Source of the DNA: DATJMJ01 sp035508795
GTDB lineage: Bacteria > Actinomycetota > Acidimicrobiia > Acidimicrobiales > Palsa-688
Assembly (NCBI GenBank): GCA_035508795.1
Contig: DATJMJ010000050.1
Location: 1 to 26,902 of the forward strand
Length of the DNA stretch: 26,902 bases
Direction of reading: 5' to 3'
The translations under genes were made by a program, and so were the position numbers. A model generated the notes under the pieces. The model searched no databases. It was not told the DNA's origin and saw only the letters and a program-made list of their open reading frames with translations. The first letter of the stretch is position 1, and the number at the start of each line of letters is the position of its first letter. Positions 1 through 6,455 of this stretch are shown one piece after another.

Positions 1-133
1 CGAGGAGGTTGGCGATCTGGTCGTCCACCTCCTGGCCGAGGAACACGATGCGTTCCCGGAGCAGGAGCGAGTAAATGTCGAAGGCGCGCTCGCCTCTGCT
101 CGACTGGTCGAGGACGGTGGGTATAACGGACAT
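1..133 (-). CDS. clpP: ATP-dependent Clp protease proteolytic subunit, N-terminal part (cut by window edge)
   Basis: Read on the minus strand from the ATG at 133-131, the first 44 residues begin MSVIPTVLDQSSRGERAFDI and continue with YSLLLRERIVFLGQEVDD. This is the characteristic N-terminus of ClpP, the serine peptidase that forms a tetradecameric barrel with Clp ATPases in the cytoplasm. The segment holds the processing/axial-loop region and the first strand; the catalytic residues lie outside the window. A strong Shine-Dalgarno (AGGAGG on the minus strand, revcomp of 135-140) precedes the ATG and fixes the start. The gene diverges from the XRE regulator at 269, so the 134-268 region probably controls both. 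Family assignment is secure; whether the rest is intact cannot be seen. Confidence 0.9.
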   Translation of the reverse strand, partial: MSVIPTVLDQSSRGERAFDIYSLLLRERIVFLGQEVDDQIANLL

Positions 134-187
134 GGCTCCTCCTTTGCCCGAGGCCTTTGGGACTACTGTTGGTGCAGCTGGTATGAG

Positions 188-231
188 CGATATGGTATCT
201 CTTTTGTAAGATATCGTTCTCGGGATAGAAT
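188..231 (+). promoter_or_regulatory. Candidate promoter and overlapping inverted repeats between clpP and the XRE regulator
   Basis: CGATAT (188-193) is mirrored by ATATCG (211-216), and nested inside is TATCT (196-200) with AGATA (209-213). A possible promoter for the XRE gene overlaps them: -35 TTGTAA (204-209) and -10 TAGAAT (226-231), spacer 16. The stretch is clearly more AT-rich than its surroundings. Inference: an operator, perhaps for autoregulation by the adjacent HTH protein and control of the divergent clpP. Confidence 0.45.
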
Positions 232-268
232 TCGTGGGTAGAAGTCAGGACGGCATCGGGGCGTTTTG

Positions 269-544
269 GTGACCTCGGACGAACGCAAGCACGACCCGGT
301 CTTCCCCGGGTTCAGGGAGATGGCGAGGGAGCGGCGTTCTCTCACCGCGACGTTGTCGGCCAAGCGTGTCGAGCTGGGACTTTCCCAAACCGAAGTCGCC
401 GCCAGGATGGGCACCTCCCAGTCGGCGGTCGCCCGCTTGGAATCAGGTGAGACCGACCTGCGCCTATCGACCCTCGAGCGCTACGCCGCCGCTATCGGCC
501 AGCAGCTCGACTGGAAATTGTCCCTCAAGCCGGCACAGGACTGA
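269..544 (+). CDS. XRE/Cro-CI family helix-turn-helix regulator
   Basis: A small protein of about 91 residues. The second half is an HTH_3 domain: LGLSQTEVAARMGTSQSAVA forms the helix-turn-helix, followed by RLESGETDLRLSTLERYA, typical of XRE regulators and HigA-like antitoxins. The N-terminal 30 residues are basic and hydrophilic. I take GTG 269 as start because a GGGG run (257-260) lies at suitable distance; TTG 266 is an in-frame alternative, and the downstream ATG (320) has no well-placed ribosome site. It lies 6 bases upstream of the ClpP-like gene and diverges from clpP, which suggests a role in controlling Clp proteolysis genes. It does not look like ClgR, the known actinobacterial clpP activator. 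No toxin gene is adjacent. The HTH call is firm; the role is inferred. Confidence 0.85.
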   Translation: MTSDERKHDPVFPGFREMARERRSLTATLSAKRVELGLSQTEVAARMGTSQSAVARLESGETDLRLSTLERYAAAIGQQLDWKLSLKPAQD

Positions 545-550
545 GGCCCG

Positions 551-1252
551 ATGCCGGATTGGCCAGGTTACCCGAAGGCCCCCGAGCCGCTCGGCCCCGA
601 CGGGCAACCCGCGGGCCAGCCCGGGCAGGGCGCGGGGCTCGGCCCGCCCTGGGGCTCGGCAGGGTTCCTCGACGCCCACCTCCTCGACCAGCGGGTCGTA
701 CGCCTCTGGGGGAAGCTGGACGACAGCGCGGTCAGCCGCGCTTGCGCAGAGCTGATGGCTCTGGACGCGACCGGCGACAGCGCCGTCGCGCTGTACGTAG
801 GTTCGTGCGACGGGCCGATCGACGCCGCCCTGTCGATCGTCGACACGATCGACCTTCTCGGGGTCCCCGTCAACATCACCGCCCTCGGCCGGGCGGAAGG
901 GGCGGCAGTCGGGATAGTCGCTTCGGGCGCCAGGCGTTTGGCGGCACCGCACTCCCAGTTCCATTTGAGCGAGCCGCAAGTCACCGTGAGCGGGAGCGCC
1001 ACGCAGCTCGCGGCCTGGGCAGAGCATCATCGCTCTCAAGTGGAGCGCTACGTGGCGCGCCTGGCCGCCGCCACCAGGCGCCAGATGGAGCACGTCGAAG
1101 CCGACCTTTCGATCGGCCGTTGGCTGAGCGCCGACGACGCCGTGGCGTACGGCTTGGTGGACGAAGTTTGGGCGCCGGGGCCCAGGCCGTCGAGCGGAGC
1201 GGGCCAGGACGGCCCGGAGCGGCCGTTCGGTTTCGGTCCCAGAGGCACGTGA
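551..1252 (+). CDS. ClpP-fold protein lacking the catalytic Ser and His (ClpR-like pseudoprotease)
   Basis: A 233-residue protein whose residues about 38-206 follow the ClpP/crotonase-like fold. In ClpP the nucleophile sits in GQAASMGA; the aligned segment here is GRAEGAAV (113-120), so Ser becomes Gly117. The ClpP HQP motif aligns with HLSEP (138-142), so catalytic His becomes Ser140. The third triad residue seems kept as Asp185, just before GRWLSADDAVAYGLVDEVW, a clear match to the ClpP C-terminal helix and Ile/Val-Asp end. The N-terminal 37 residues are Pro/Gly-rich and unlike ClpP. The gene ends in a GTGA overlap with the next gene and follows the XRE gene by 6 bases. Inference: a non-catalytic ring subunit or regulator of ClpP, like ClpR of cyanobacteria and plastids; His138 could in principle partly compensate. 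Confidence 0.75.
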   Translation: MPDWPGYPKAPEPLGPDGQPAGQPGQGAGLGPPWGSAGFLDAHLLDQRVVRLWGKLDDSAVSRACAELMALDATGDSAVALYVGSCDGPIDAALSIVDTIDLLGVPVNITALGRAEGAAVGIVASGARRLAAPHSQFHLSEPQVTVSGSATQLAAWAEHHRSQVERYVARLAAATRRQMEHVEADLSIGRWLSADDAVAYGLVDEVWAPGPRPSSGAGQDGPERPFGFGPRGT

Positions 1253-2211
1253 GGCGCTTGGCGAGCGCTGCAGCGCCGAGGCTCCTCGTGGCACCGGTAC
1301 GCGACGAGCTTTTCGAGAGTGCTGTCGAGCGGGGCGGAGGCGTAGCCGTCGGCGAGGACGGGCCAGCAAGCCGGGACGGTATCGACGGGCTCATCTGGTC
1401 GTCGTTCTCGGTCGAGGGGCTCCCAGACGTCCTCGGAGCCCACCAGGCTGTCCGCTGGGTGCAGCTGCCGATGGCGGGCGTGGAGATCCTTTTCGAAAGC
1501 GGTCTCTTGGACGACCCTCGCTGGAGGGGCGTCACCTGGACCTGCGCCAAGGGGAGCTACGCCCGCCCGGTGGCAGAGCACGCCCTCGCCCTGGCACTTG
1601 CGGGCCTGCGGCGCCTGCCGGAGCGGGCGCGGGCGGTCAGCTGGGGACAAAGGGCGGCCACGACGCTCTTTGGCGCCGAGGTGACAATCCTGGGCGGGGG
1701 TGGCATTGCGACCGAGCTCCTGGCTCTCCTAGCCCCGTTCGAGGTCAGGGCCACCGTCGTGCGGGCCAACCCGCTGCCTTTGGAGGGGGCCGCCCGCACG
1801 GTTGGCAGCGCTCAACTCCGTTCGGTCCTGCCAGGTTCGCTGGTGGTTTTCGTGGCTCTGGCGCTAAGTCCTGCCACCGTGGGCATCATCGGCGCGCAGG
1901 AGCTCGCCCTCATGGGCCCCGACGCCTGGCTCGTGAACGTCGCCCGCGGGCGTCATGTCCGCACCGGCGACCTCGTCGACGCGCTGCGAGCGGGGCGGAT
2001 CGGTGGCGCGGCGCTCGACGTTACCGACCCTGAGCCTCTGCCGGACGGGCACCCCCTTTGGTCGATGCCCAACTGCCTGATAACGCCCCACACCGCCGAT
2101 ACCGATGAAATGACCCGCCTCCTGCTGGCGGTACGGGTCGAGGAAAACGTGCGGAGGCTGGCTGCGGGCCTGCCTCTGGCCGGAGCAGTGGACCCCGTGG
2201 CCGGTTACTGA
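1249..2211 (+). CDS. D-isomer-specific 2-hydroxyacid dehydrogenase, NAD-binding
   Basis: 320 residues if translation starts at GTG 1249, which overlaps the previous stop codon (GTGA) and so suggests translational coupling. The Rossmann glycine motif is ILGGGGIATELL (about 147-158). The catalytic set of the family is visible: Arg233 in NVARGRHV, Glu262 in DVTDPEPLPDGHPLW, and His281 in ITPHTA. Such enzymes interconvert 2-oxoacids and D-2-hydroxyacids with NAD(P)H in the cytosol. The N-terminal substrate domain is short (about 100 residues) and there is no ACT domain, so it is not a full-length SerA. The substrate (glyoxylate, hydroxypyruvate or another) cannot be told from sequence. The open frame extends upstream to 559, but that part is a shadow of the ClpP-like gene. 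Confidence 0.88.
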   Translation: MRRLASAAAPRLLVAPVRDELFESAVERGGGVAVGEDGPASRDGIDGLIWSSFSVEGLPDVLGAHQAVRWVQLPMAGVEILFESGLLDDPRWRGVTWTCAKGSYARPVAEHALALALAGLRRLPERARAVSWGQRAATTLFGAEVTILGGGGIATELLALLAPFEVRATVVRANPLPLEGAARTVGSAQLRSVLPGSLVVFVALALSPATVGIIGAQELALMGPDAWLVNVARGRHVRTGDLVDALRAGRIGGAALDVTDPEPLPDGHPLWSMPNCLITPHTADTDEMTRLLLAVRVEENVRRLAAGLPLAGAVDPVAGY

Positions 2212-2224
2212 GGCCGGCGACGCC

Positions 2225-3658
2225 TTGCACACGGTTGTCGCCTCGGACCTTGTCCTCGGGCCGATGCTGGCCGAGGGCGGGGAGGGAAGGGTTTTCGAAG
2301 TAGTCGCGGCACCGGGGCCCGCCCGCCAGCCAAATGGGCCGCTCGTCTTCAAGCAGCTCCGCCGGCCGCGGCCTATACGCGATGTCGAGCCTGTGGTCGA
2401 TCTCCCCACCCAGCTCGGGGCGCTCGACCCGGCCCGCGCACGGCGCGTCGCGTCGTCGAGCGCCTGGCCGGTGGCCGCCGTGGTCGACGGGGGCCCGGAC
2501 GCCATCGGCCTGCTGATGCCGCGCGCTCCGGCGGCGTTCTGGTTGAGGCACCGGGACGGCAAGGGCAGGCTGGCAAACCTCAGCTACCTGGTGAGCGACC
2601 CCGACCGCATTGCCATTGCCTACGGGGCGCAGGTCCCTCCGCCTGGCGACCCTGAACGGGTGGCGCTCGTCTACGCCTTGAGCCGCTTGCTCGACGGTTG
2701 GGAGGGCGCACAGGGCCCGCTCCGGGCTGTCCATGGCGACCTGTCCGCCAAAAACGTCCTCTGGTCCATGGTCCCCGGCCCGGCCGTCTACGTGCTCGAC
2801 TGTGACGGGGCCACAGTCCTCGGCCCGCCGGCACCAGCCGGCCCCGGTCCCGAAGAGGTGCCCAAGCCCCGGGCCACCACGCCCAATTGGGAGGACCCGG
2901 CGACCGCGGCCGGCGCCGGCGCCGGCGCCGGGCTCTGCGGGGCGAGCGACCGCTACGCGCTCGGGCTCGCGTTCCTCCGGGTGGTAGGGGCGGCCCACTT
3001 CCCCCTCCAGGGAAGGCAGCGCAGTGGGCAAAGAGTCGATGTCGACCTGGAGCTCCCACGGTCCTGGCGGCGCCTCCCGGACATGCCCGCCCTCTGGCAC
3101 ACATGTGAGGCGGCACTGTCTTTGGTGGCGCCCGCAGGCCGGCCGGCGCCGGCCGAGTGGTGCGCGCGGCTGGAGGAGCTGCTGGCTGCCCTCGGGGCGA
3201 GCGAACTGGCCGCATCCGTCCGCCAAGCCCAGGGCGACCCGGTGGCGAGCGGCCCCGCCCTACCCGAGCCGGGTCATCCGACGCTCCTGACCCTGCCCCC
3301 TACGGGCCAGGCCCGCCACGTCCCCGACGTCGTGGTGCGGCCGGTCCTGCGGGCCCGGGCGCCGTCCACGTGGCAGCTTGTCAAGCCCGTCACCTTCGAC
3401 AGCTCGGGCGAGCTGGCCGGCCTAGCCGGGAGCGCAGGCTCGGCCGTCACCGCCTCGGCCAGCCCGCGGGAACTGGCGAGGAGAGCGGCCGCCGCATGGG
3501 GGGCGGCGCACCGTCTTTCCGTCCGGCTCGTGCGCTCACCGGGAAGGCGGTTGCACGGGTTGCGCAGGCTTGGGGGCGTGCTCGCCCTCGATGTCGCTGC
3601 GGCATGTCTGGCGGTGTTCGTGGTCGGCATGATCGTGAGCCCCTGGATAGGGCTTTGA
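2225..3658 (+). CDS. Protein-kinase-like membrane protein of the vWA/PP2C/kinase (TerY-P) triad
   Basis: 477 residues from TTG 2225, the only plausible in-frame start; GAGG at 2210-2213 is a weak, distant ribosome site. Kinase landmarks: glycine loop LAEGGEGRVFEV (15-26), Lys43 in VFKQL, catalytic loop HGDLSAKNVLW with Asp172 and Asn177, metal-binding Asp192 in LDCDG (DFG position), a TPNWEDP activation-segment motif (219-225), and SDRYALGLAFLRVV (241-254). This HGDLS...N / DCDG / NWEDP pattern fits the kinases described in TerY-P stress modules rather than Hanks-type PknB. A single hydrophobic segment near 450-475 ends the protein, so the kinase faces the cytoplasm, tail-anchored. An AGAGAG stretch at about 229-236 comes from a CGGCGC microsatellite. 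It starts 13 bases after the dehydrogenase gene and is followed by the vWA and PP2C genes. Confidence 0.8.
   Translation: MHTVVASDLVLGPMLAEGGEGRVFEVVAAPGPARQPNGPLVFKQLRRPRPIRDVEPVVDLPTQLGALDPARARRVASSSAWPVAAVVDGGPDAIGLLMPRAPAAFWLRHRDGKGRLANLSYLVSDPDRIAIAYGAQVPPPGDPERVALVYALSRLLDGWEGAQGPLRAVHGDLSAKNVLWSMVPGPAVYVLDCDGATVLGPPAPAGPGPEEVPKPRATTPNWEDPATAAGAGAGAGLCGASDRYALGLAFLRVVGAAHFPLQGRQRSGQRVDVDLELPRSWRRLPDMPALWHTCEAALSLVAPAGRPAPAEWCARLEELLAALGASELAASVRQAQGDPVASGPALPEPGHPTLLTLPPTGQARHVPDVVVRPVLRARAPSTWQLVKPVTFDSSGELAGLAGSAGSAVTASASPRELARRAAAAWGAAHRLSVRLVRSPGRRLHGLRRLGGVLALDVAAACLAVFVVGMIVSPWIGL
2911..2931 (+). repeat. CGGCGC microsatellite inside the kinase gene
   Basis: Three and a half perfect copies of CGGCGC, read in frame as alternating Ala-Gly between the kinase core motifs. 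Because the unit is 6 bases, copy-number change would not shift the frame. Confidence 0.8.
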
Positions 3659-3674
3659 GCAGCTCGCGCAGGGC

Positions 3675-3702
3675 TTGATTTTGGGGCCGGGCCCGGTAGC
3701 GT
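3675..3702 (+). promoter_or_regulatory. Candidate promoter for the vWA-PP2C pair
   Basis: TTGATT (3675-3680) and TAGCGT (3697-3702) are separated by 16 bases, with the -10 box 10 bases before the ATG at 3713. The 54-base gap after the kinase gene is the only real gap in this group. No convincing Shine-Dalgarno precedes the ATG, which would suit a nearly leaderless transcript. Motif match only. Confidence 0.35.
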
Positions 3703-3712
3703 CGTTCGGGCC

Positions 3713-4420
3713 ATGCCAAACGAGCACGTCGGGACGGAGGAGCGCTATGCCGTTTTCCCCTTCTACCTCTGCCTTGACGTGTCCCAATCGATGGCCGGGG
3801 AGCCGATCGCGCAGGTCAACGCCGAGCTCCCCCAGATCCGTTCCGCCGTCGGCCAGGACCCCACCGTCGCCGAAGTGATCCGCTTCGGGGTCGTGACTTT
3901 CAGCGACTCGGCAAGGACCGTGCTGCCACTTTCGGACCTTGCCCTCGTCGAGTCGATGCCACGGGTCGACGTCGAGGGCCGGACGTCTTACGCTGCGGCG
4001 TTCGACCACCTGCGGCGCGTCATCGAGGGCGATTACCACACAGGCCGCGCTCTGGGGGAACGCTGGTACCGACCGGCCGTGCTGTTCGTCTCGGACGGGC
4101 GGCCGACCGACCCGGAGGAGCGCTGGCGCGGCTCGCATAGCCGCCTCGTCGAACCGGCTTGGCGCCGGCGCCCCAACATTTTGGCCTTCGGGTTCGGCGA
4201 AGCCGTACCCGAGATCCTCGCCGCCGTGGCCGAAAACAAGCCCAACCGGGCTTTCGTGGCGGCGCAGGGAGCCTCGCCATCGGCCGTCGTGCCCGAGCTG
4301 ATGGCCGGCCTCGTGCAATCGATCGTCAGCTCCTCTGCGAGTGCCGTCTCGGGCGCTCCCCAACTCGTGCCCCCGCAACTCCCCAACATGCAAGCCATCC
4401 CGGTGGACGAGCTGGAATGA
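3713..4420 (+). CDS. TerY-like von Willebrand factor A domain protein
   Basis: 235 residues, the usual size of TerY-type vWA proteins, with essentially the whole chain being the vWA domain. The metal-ion-dependent adhesion site is complete: DVSQS (Asp22, Ser24, Ser26), Thr91 in GRTSYAAAF, and Asp128 in VSDGRPTD. There is no signal peptide or membrane segment, so it is cytoplasmic. In TerY-P systems the vWA protein is thought to form a metal-dependent complex with, and be regulated by, the partner kinase and PP2C phosphatase. Here the kinase gene lies 54 bases upstream and the PP2C gene overlaps its stop codon by ATGA, supporting that role. No TerC, TerD or TerF gene is visible nearby, so calling it a tellurite-resistance gene would go beyond the evidence. 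Confidence 0.88.
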   Translation: MPNEHVGTEERYAVFPFYLCLDVSQSMAGEPIAQVNAELPQIRSAVGQDPTVAEVIRFGVVTFSDSARTVLPLSDLALVESMPRVDVEGRTSYAAAFDHLRRVIEGDYHTGRALGERWYRPAVLFVSDGRPTDPEERWRGSHSRLVEPAWRRRPNILAFGFGEAVPEILAAVAENKPNRAFVAAQGASPSAVVPELMAGLVQSIVSSSASAVSGAPQLVPPQLPNMQAIPVDELE

Positions 4421-5322
4421 CGACCGGGTGGGCTGGCCCGGTGTGGGGCGAGCCTTCCAGTGCAAACCAGTTGCCCGTCCCTCTCCGGGCGCTCGCTGCG
4501 GCCCCGGACGCCGCCTACCGCGCCGAAGGTGGTGCCTCGGGGCACTTCAGGGTGATGGCGGCCTCCGTCGCCGGCGTGTCTCACCGCCTAGCCGGCAAAC
4601 GCTGCGAAGACGCTTACGGCTGGGCCAACCCGGCTCCCGACCGGCTGGCGTTGGTGGTCGCGGACGGCGTGAGCACGGCCGGGAGGGGAGGAGAGGGCGC
4701 GGATCTGGCAGTGCGTGCCGCCTTGAGGGCCCTGTCCCGGGACGGGGAAGGTTGGGGGGAAATGGCGGGCCTGGCGGCTATCCGGGCGGCCGACGAGGAG
4801 GTCACCGCAGCAGGTGGTGACGCTGCGGCAGAGCTTTCTACAACCCTGGTCGTCGCGCTGGTGGAAGTTTCGCCGGGAGGTTGCGTGGTTTCGGTGTCCC
4901 GCGTCGGCGACAGCACCGCCTTCACAATGGGCGCGGACGGGCAGTGGGAGGAAGTCTTCGGCCCGGCGGGGTTCAGTGTGCCCGGAGATGGCGGGGAGGG
5001 CCTGAAGTCGACCCTTGTTTCCGTACTGCCGCTCGCAAGCCGCATGGGCGCAGCCAGTTCCCGTGCTCATCGCGGAGGGGTGCCGGCCGGGGTCGACACC
5101 TCGGTCGCCCGGCTCGAGCCCGGAGGAGCCTTCGTCCTGCAGTCGGACGGGGTGGCCGATCCGCTCCGGGACGGGCCGAACACGGTGGCACCTGCGCTCG
5201 CGGAGCTGCTCTGGCGCGCCGGCAGGGGAGAAGTGACGCCGCTCGAGCTGGCGCAGGCTGCCGATTTCAGCCGGCGGGGTGCGCACGACGACCGGACACT
5301 GCTCGCCGCGTGGCTCGTATAG
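4417..5322 (+). CDS. PP2C-family Ser/Thr protein phosphatase of the triad
   Basis: 301 residues from ATG 4417, which overlaps the vWA stop codon as ATGA; the open frame runs further upstream but that part shadows the vWA gene. PP2C metal ligands are all present: Asp65 in CEDAYGW, Asp83-Gly84 in VVADGVSTAGRGGEGAD, Asp244 in LQSDGVADPLRD, and Asp291-Asp292 in GAHDDRTLLAAW. RVGDST (162-167) is the conserved central strand. It is therefore expected to be an active Mn/Mg-dependent cytoplasmic phosphatase that reverses the action of the upstream kinase. The first 45 residues precede the catalytic domain and are not recognisable. It converges on lgt with only 14 bases between the stop codons, leaving little room for a terminator. 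Confidence 0.9.
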   Translation: MTTGWAGPVWGEPSSANQLPVPLRALAAAPDAAYRAEGGASGHFRVMAASVAGVSHRLAGKRCEDAYGWANPAPDRLALVVADGVSTAGRGGEGADLAVRAALRALSRDGEGWGEMAGLAAIRAADEEVTAAGGDAAAELSTTLVVALVEVSPGGCVVSVSRVGDSTAFTMGADGQWEEVFGPAGFSVPGDGGEGLKSTLVSVLPLASRMGAASSRAHRGGVPAGVDTSVARLEPGGAFVLQSDGVADPLRDGPNTVAPALAELLWRAGRGEVTPLELAQAADFSRRGAHDDRTLLAAWLV

Positions 5323-5336
5323 AACCCGCCGGGCTC

Positions 5337-6329
5337 CTAGGGGTGGGGGGAGGTGGCAGCGGTGCCGGCGTCCTCGCCGAGCCCGAGGCGGGCCCGCTCC
5401 GCCTCCAGGAGCGAGGCCGGGAGCGGGTCACCTACCAGCCCCCCACCAGGTCCCCCTCGCCCAGGCTCTGCTCGAGGGGAAGCGTGCACGCCAGACGGCT
5501 CGGCTTCTTGGCCTTTCGGCCGGCCCAACACCAAGAGCACGGAAGTGGACACGGCGAAGACGCCGATACTCGTCCAGTCGTTGAGGCGGAGCCCGAGGTA
5601 CCGGTGCGCCGGGTCTATCCGGAGGTACTCGGTGAAAAAGCGGCCGAGGGTGTAGAGCGACGCGTACGCGGCGAACAGGTAGCCGCGCCGCAGCTTCACC
5701 TTGCGCTCGATGGCGAGGAGGAGGCCGAAGGTGACCAGGTCCCAGATGCACTCGTAAAGGAACGTCGGTTGGTAGGTGCCCGCAGGGTGGGGCACGTTGA
5801 GAGCCGGCCGGTACTTGGCGGGGATTTGCTCGAGTTGCGAGAGGTTGGTTATGCGGACCGCCCAGGGCAGTTTCGAGGGGAGCCCGAAAAGCTCCTGGTT
5901 GAAGTAGTTGCCCCAACGCCCGATCGCCTGCGCGAGCGCCAACGTGGGTGCGACCACGTCGAGCAGGGGGGCGAGAGGCAGGTGCATCTGCCGCGCCCGC
6001 AGCCAACCTCCCACGACCCCTCCCGCGACGCCGCCCCAGATGCCGAGGCCACCGTCCCAGATTGCGAAGATCTCGAGCCAGTCCCCCCCGGTGTCCTGCT
6101 GCCAGCTCGTGGCGACCGAGTAAAGGCGGGCACCGATCAGGCCGCCGATGACGGCCCAAAACGCGATCGGCACGATCGTCGCCGGCATGCCGCCCAGTCG
6201 CGCCCAGCGTTTTTGCGCCACCCAGGCGGCAACAAGCACGGCGACCGCAATCAGGAGCCCATAAAAGTGCAGTTCGAACGGCCCTAAGCTGACGCCATTA
6301 GCCGGTGGGCTCGGGATGTAGGCGGTCAC
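5337..6329 (-). CDS. lgt: Prolipoprotein diacylglyceryl transferase
   Basis: 330 residues from GTG at 6329-6327. Lgt transfers diacylglycerol from phosphatidylglycerol to the lipobox cysteine of prolipoproteins in the cytoplasmic membrane. The family signature GRWGNYFNQE is at 137-146, preceded by several membrane helices (about 20-40, 52-70, 92-110) and followed by further helices up to about 275. Other conserved features are HFYGLLIA near the N-terminus (His21) and the GRFFTEYLR segment. The last 60 residues form a Pro/Gly/Glu-rich tail common in actinobacterial Lgt and unlikely to be catalytic. The gene stands alone, convergent with the PP2C gene and divergent from treY. A likely client, the lipoprotein at 11758-12876, is encoded in the same window but not in the same operon. 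Confidence 0.95.
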   Translation of the reverse strand: MTAYIPSPPANGVSLGPFELHFYGLLIAVAVLVAAWVAQKRWARLGGMPATIVPIAFWAVIGGLIGARLYSVATSWQQDTGGDWLEIFAIWDGGLGIWGGVAGGVVGGWLRARQMHLPLAPLLDVVAPTLALAQAIGRWGNYFNQELFGLPSKLPWAVRITNLSQLEQIPAKYRPALNVPHPAGTYQPTFLYECIWDLVTFGLLLAIERKVKLRRGYLFAAYASLYTLGRFFTEYLRIDPAHRYLGLRLNDWTSIGVFAVSTSVLLVLGRPKGQEAEPSGVHASPRAEPGRGGPGGGLVGDPLPASLLEAERARLGLGEDAGTAATSPHP

Positions 6330-6455
6330 GTGCCGCCCAGGCTAGGAGACTGACGGAGGCCTCGTGCAGGCGAGGCGGTGGTTGTCGCCAACCTCACCGG
6401 GGCCCGGCGATGGTTTAGTCGAGCCAGGGGAAGGGGAAAAGGGATCAAGCCGACC

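Noticed and set aside
269..1252. Toxin-antitoxin pair formed by the XRE gene and its neighbour
   Set aside because: The neighbour is a ClpP-fold protein, not a HigB/RelE/Fic/ImmA-type toxin, and no other small toxin-like gene is adjacent.
2225..5322. Tellurite-resistance operon
   Set aside because: The triad matches TerY-associated signalling genes, but no TerB, TerC, TerD, TerE or TerF gene is in the window, so resistance cannot be claimed.
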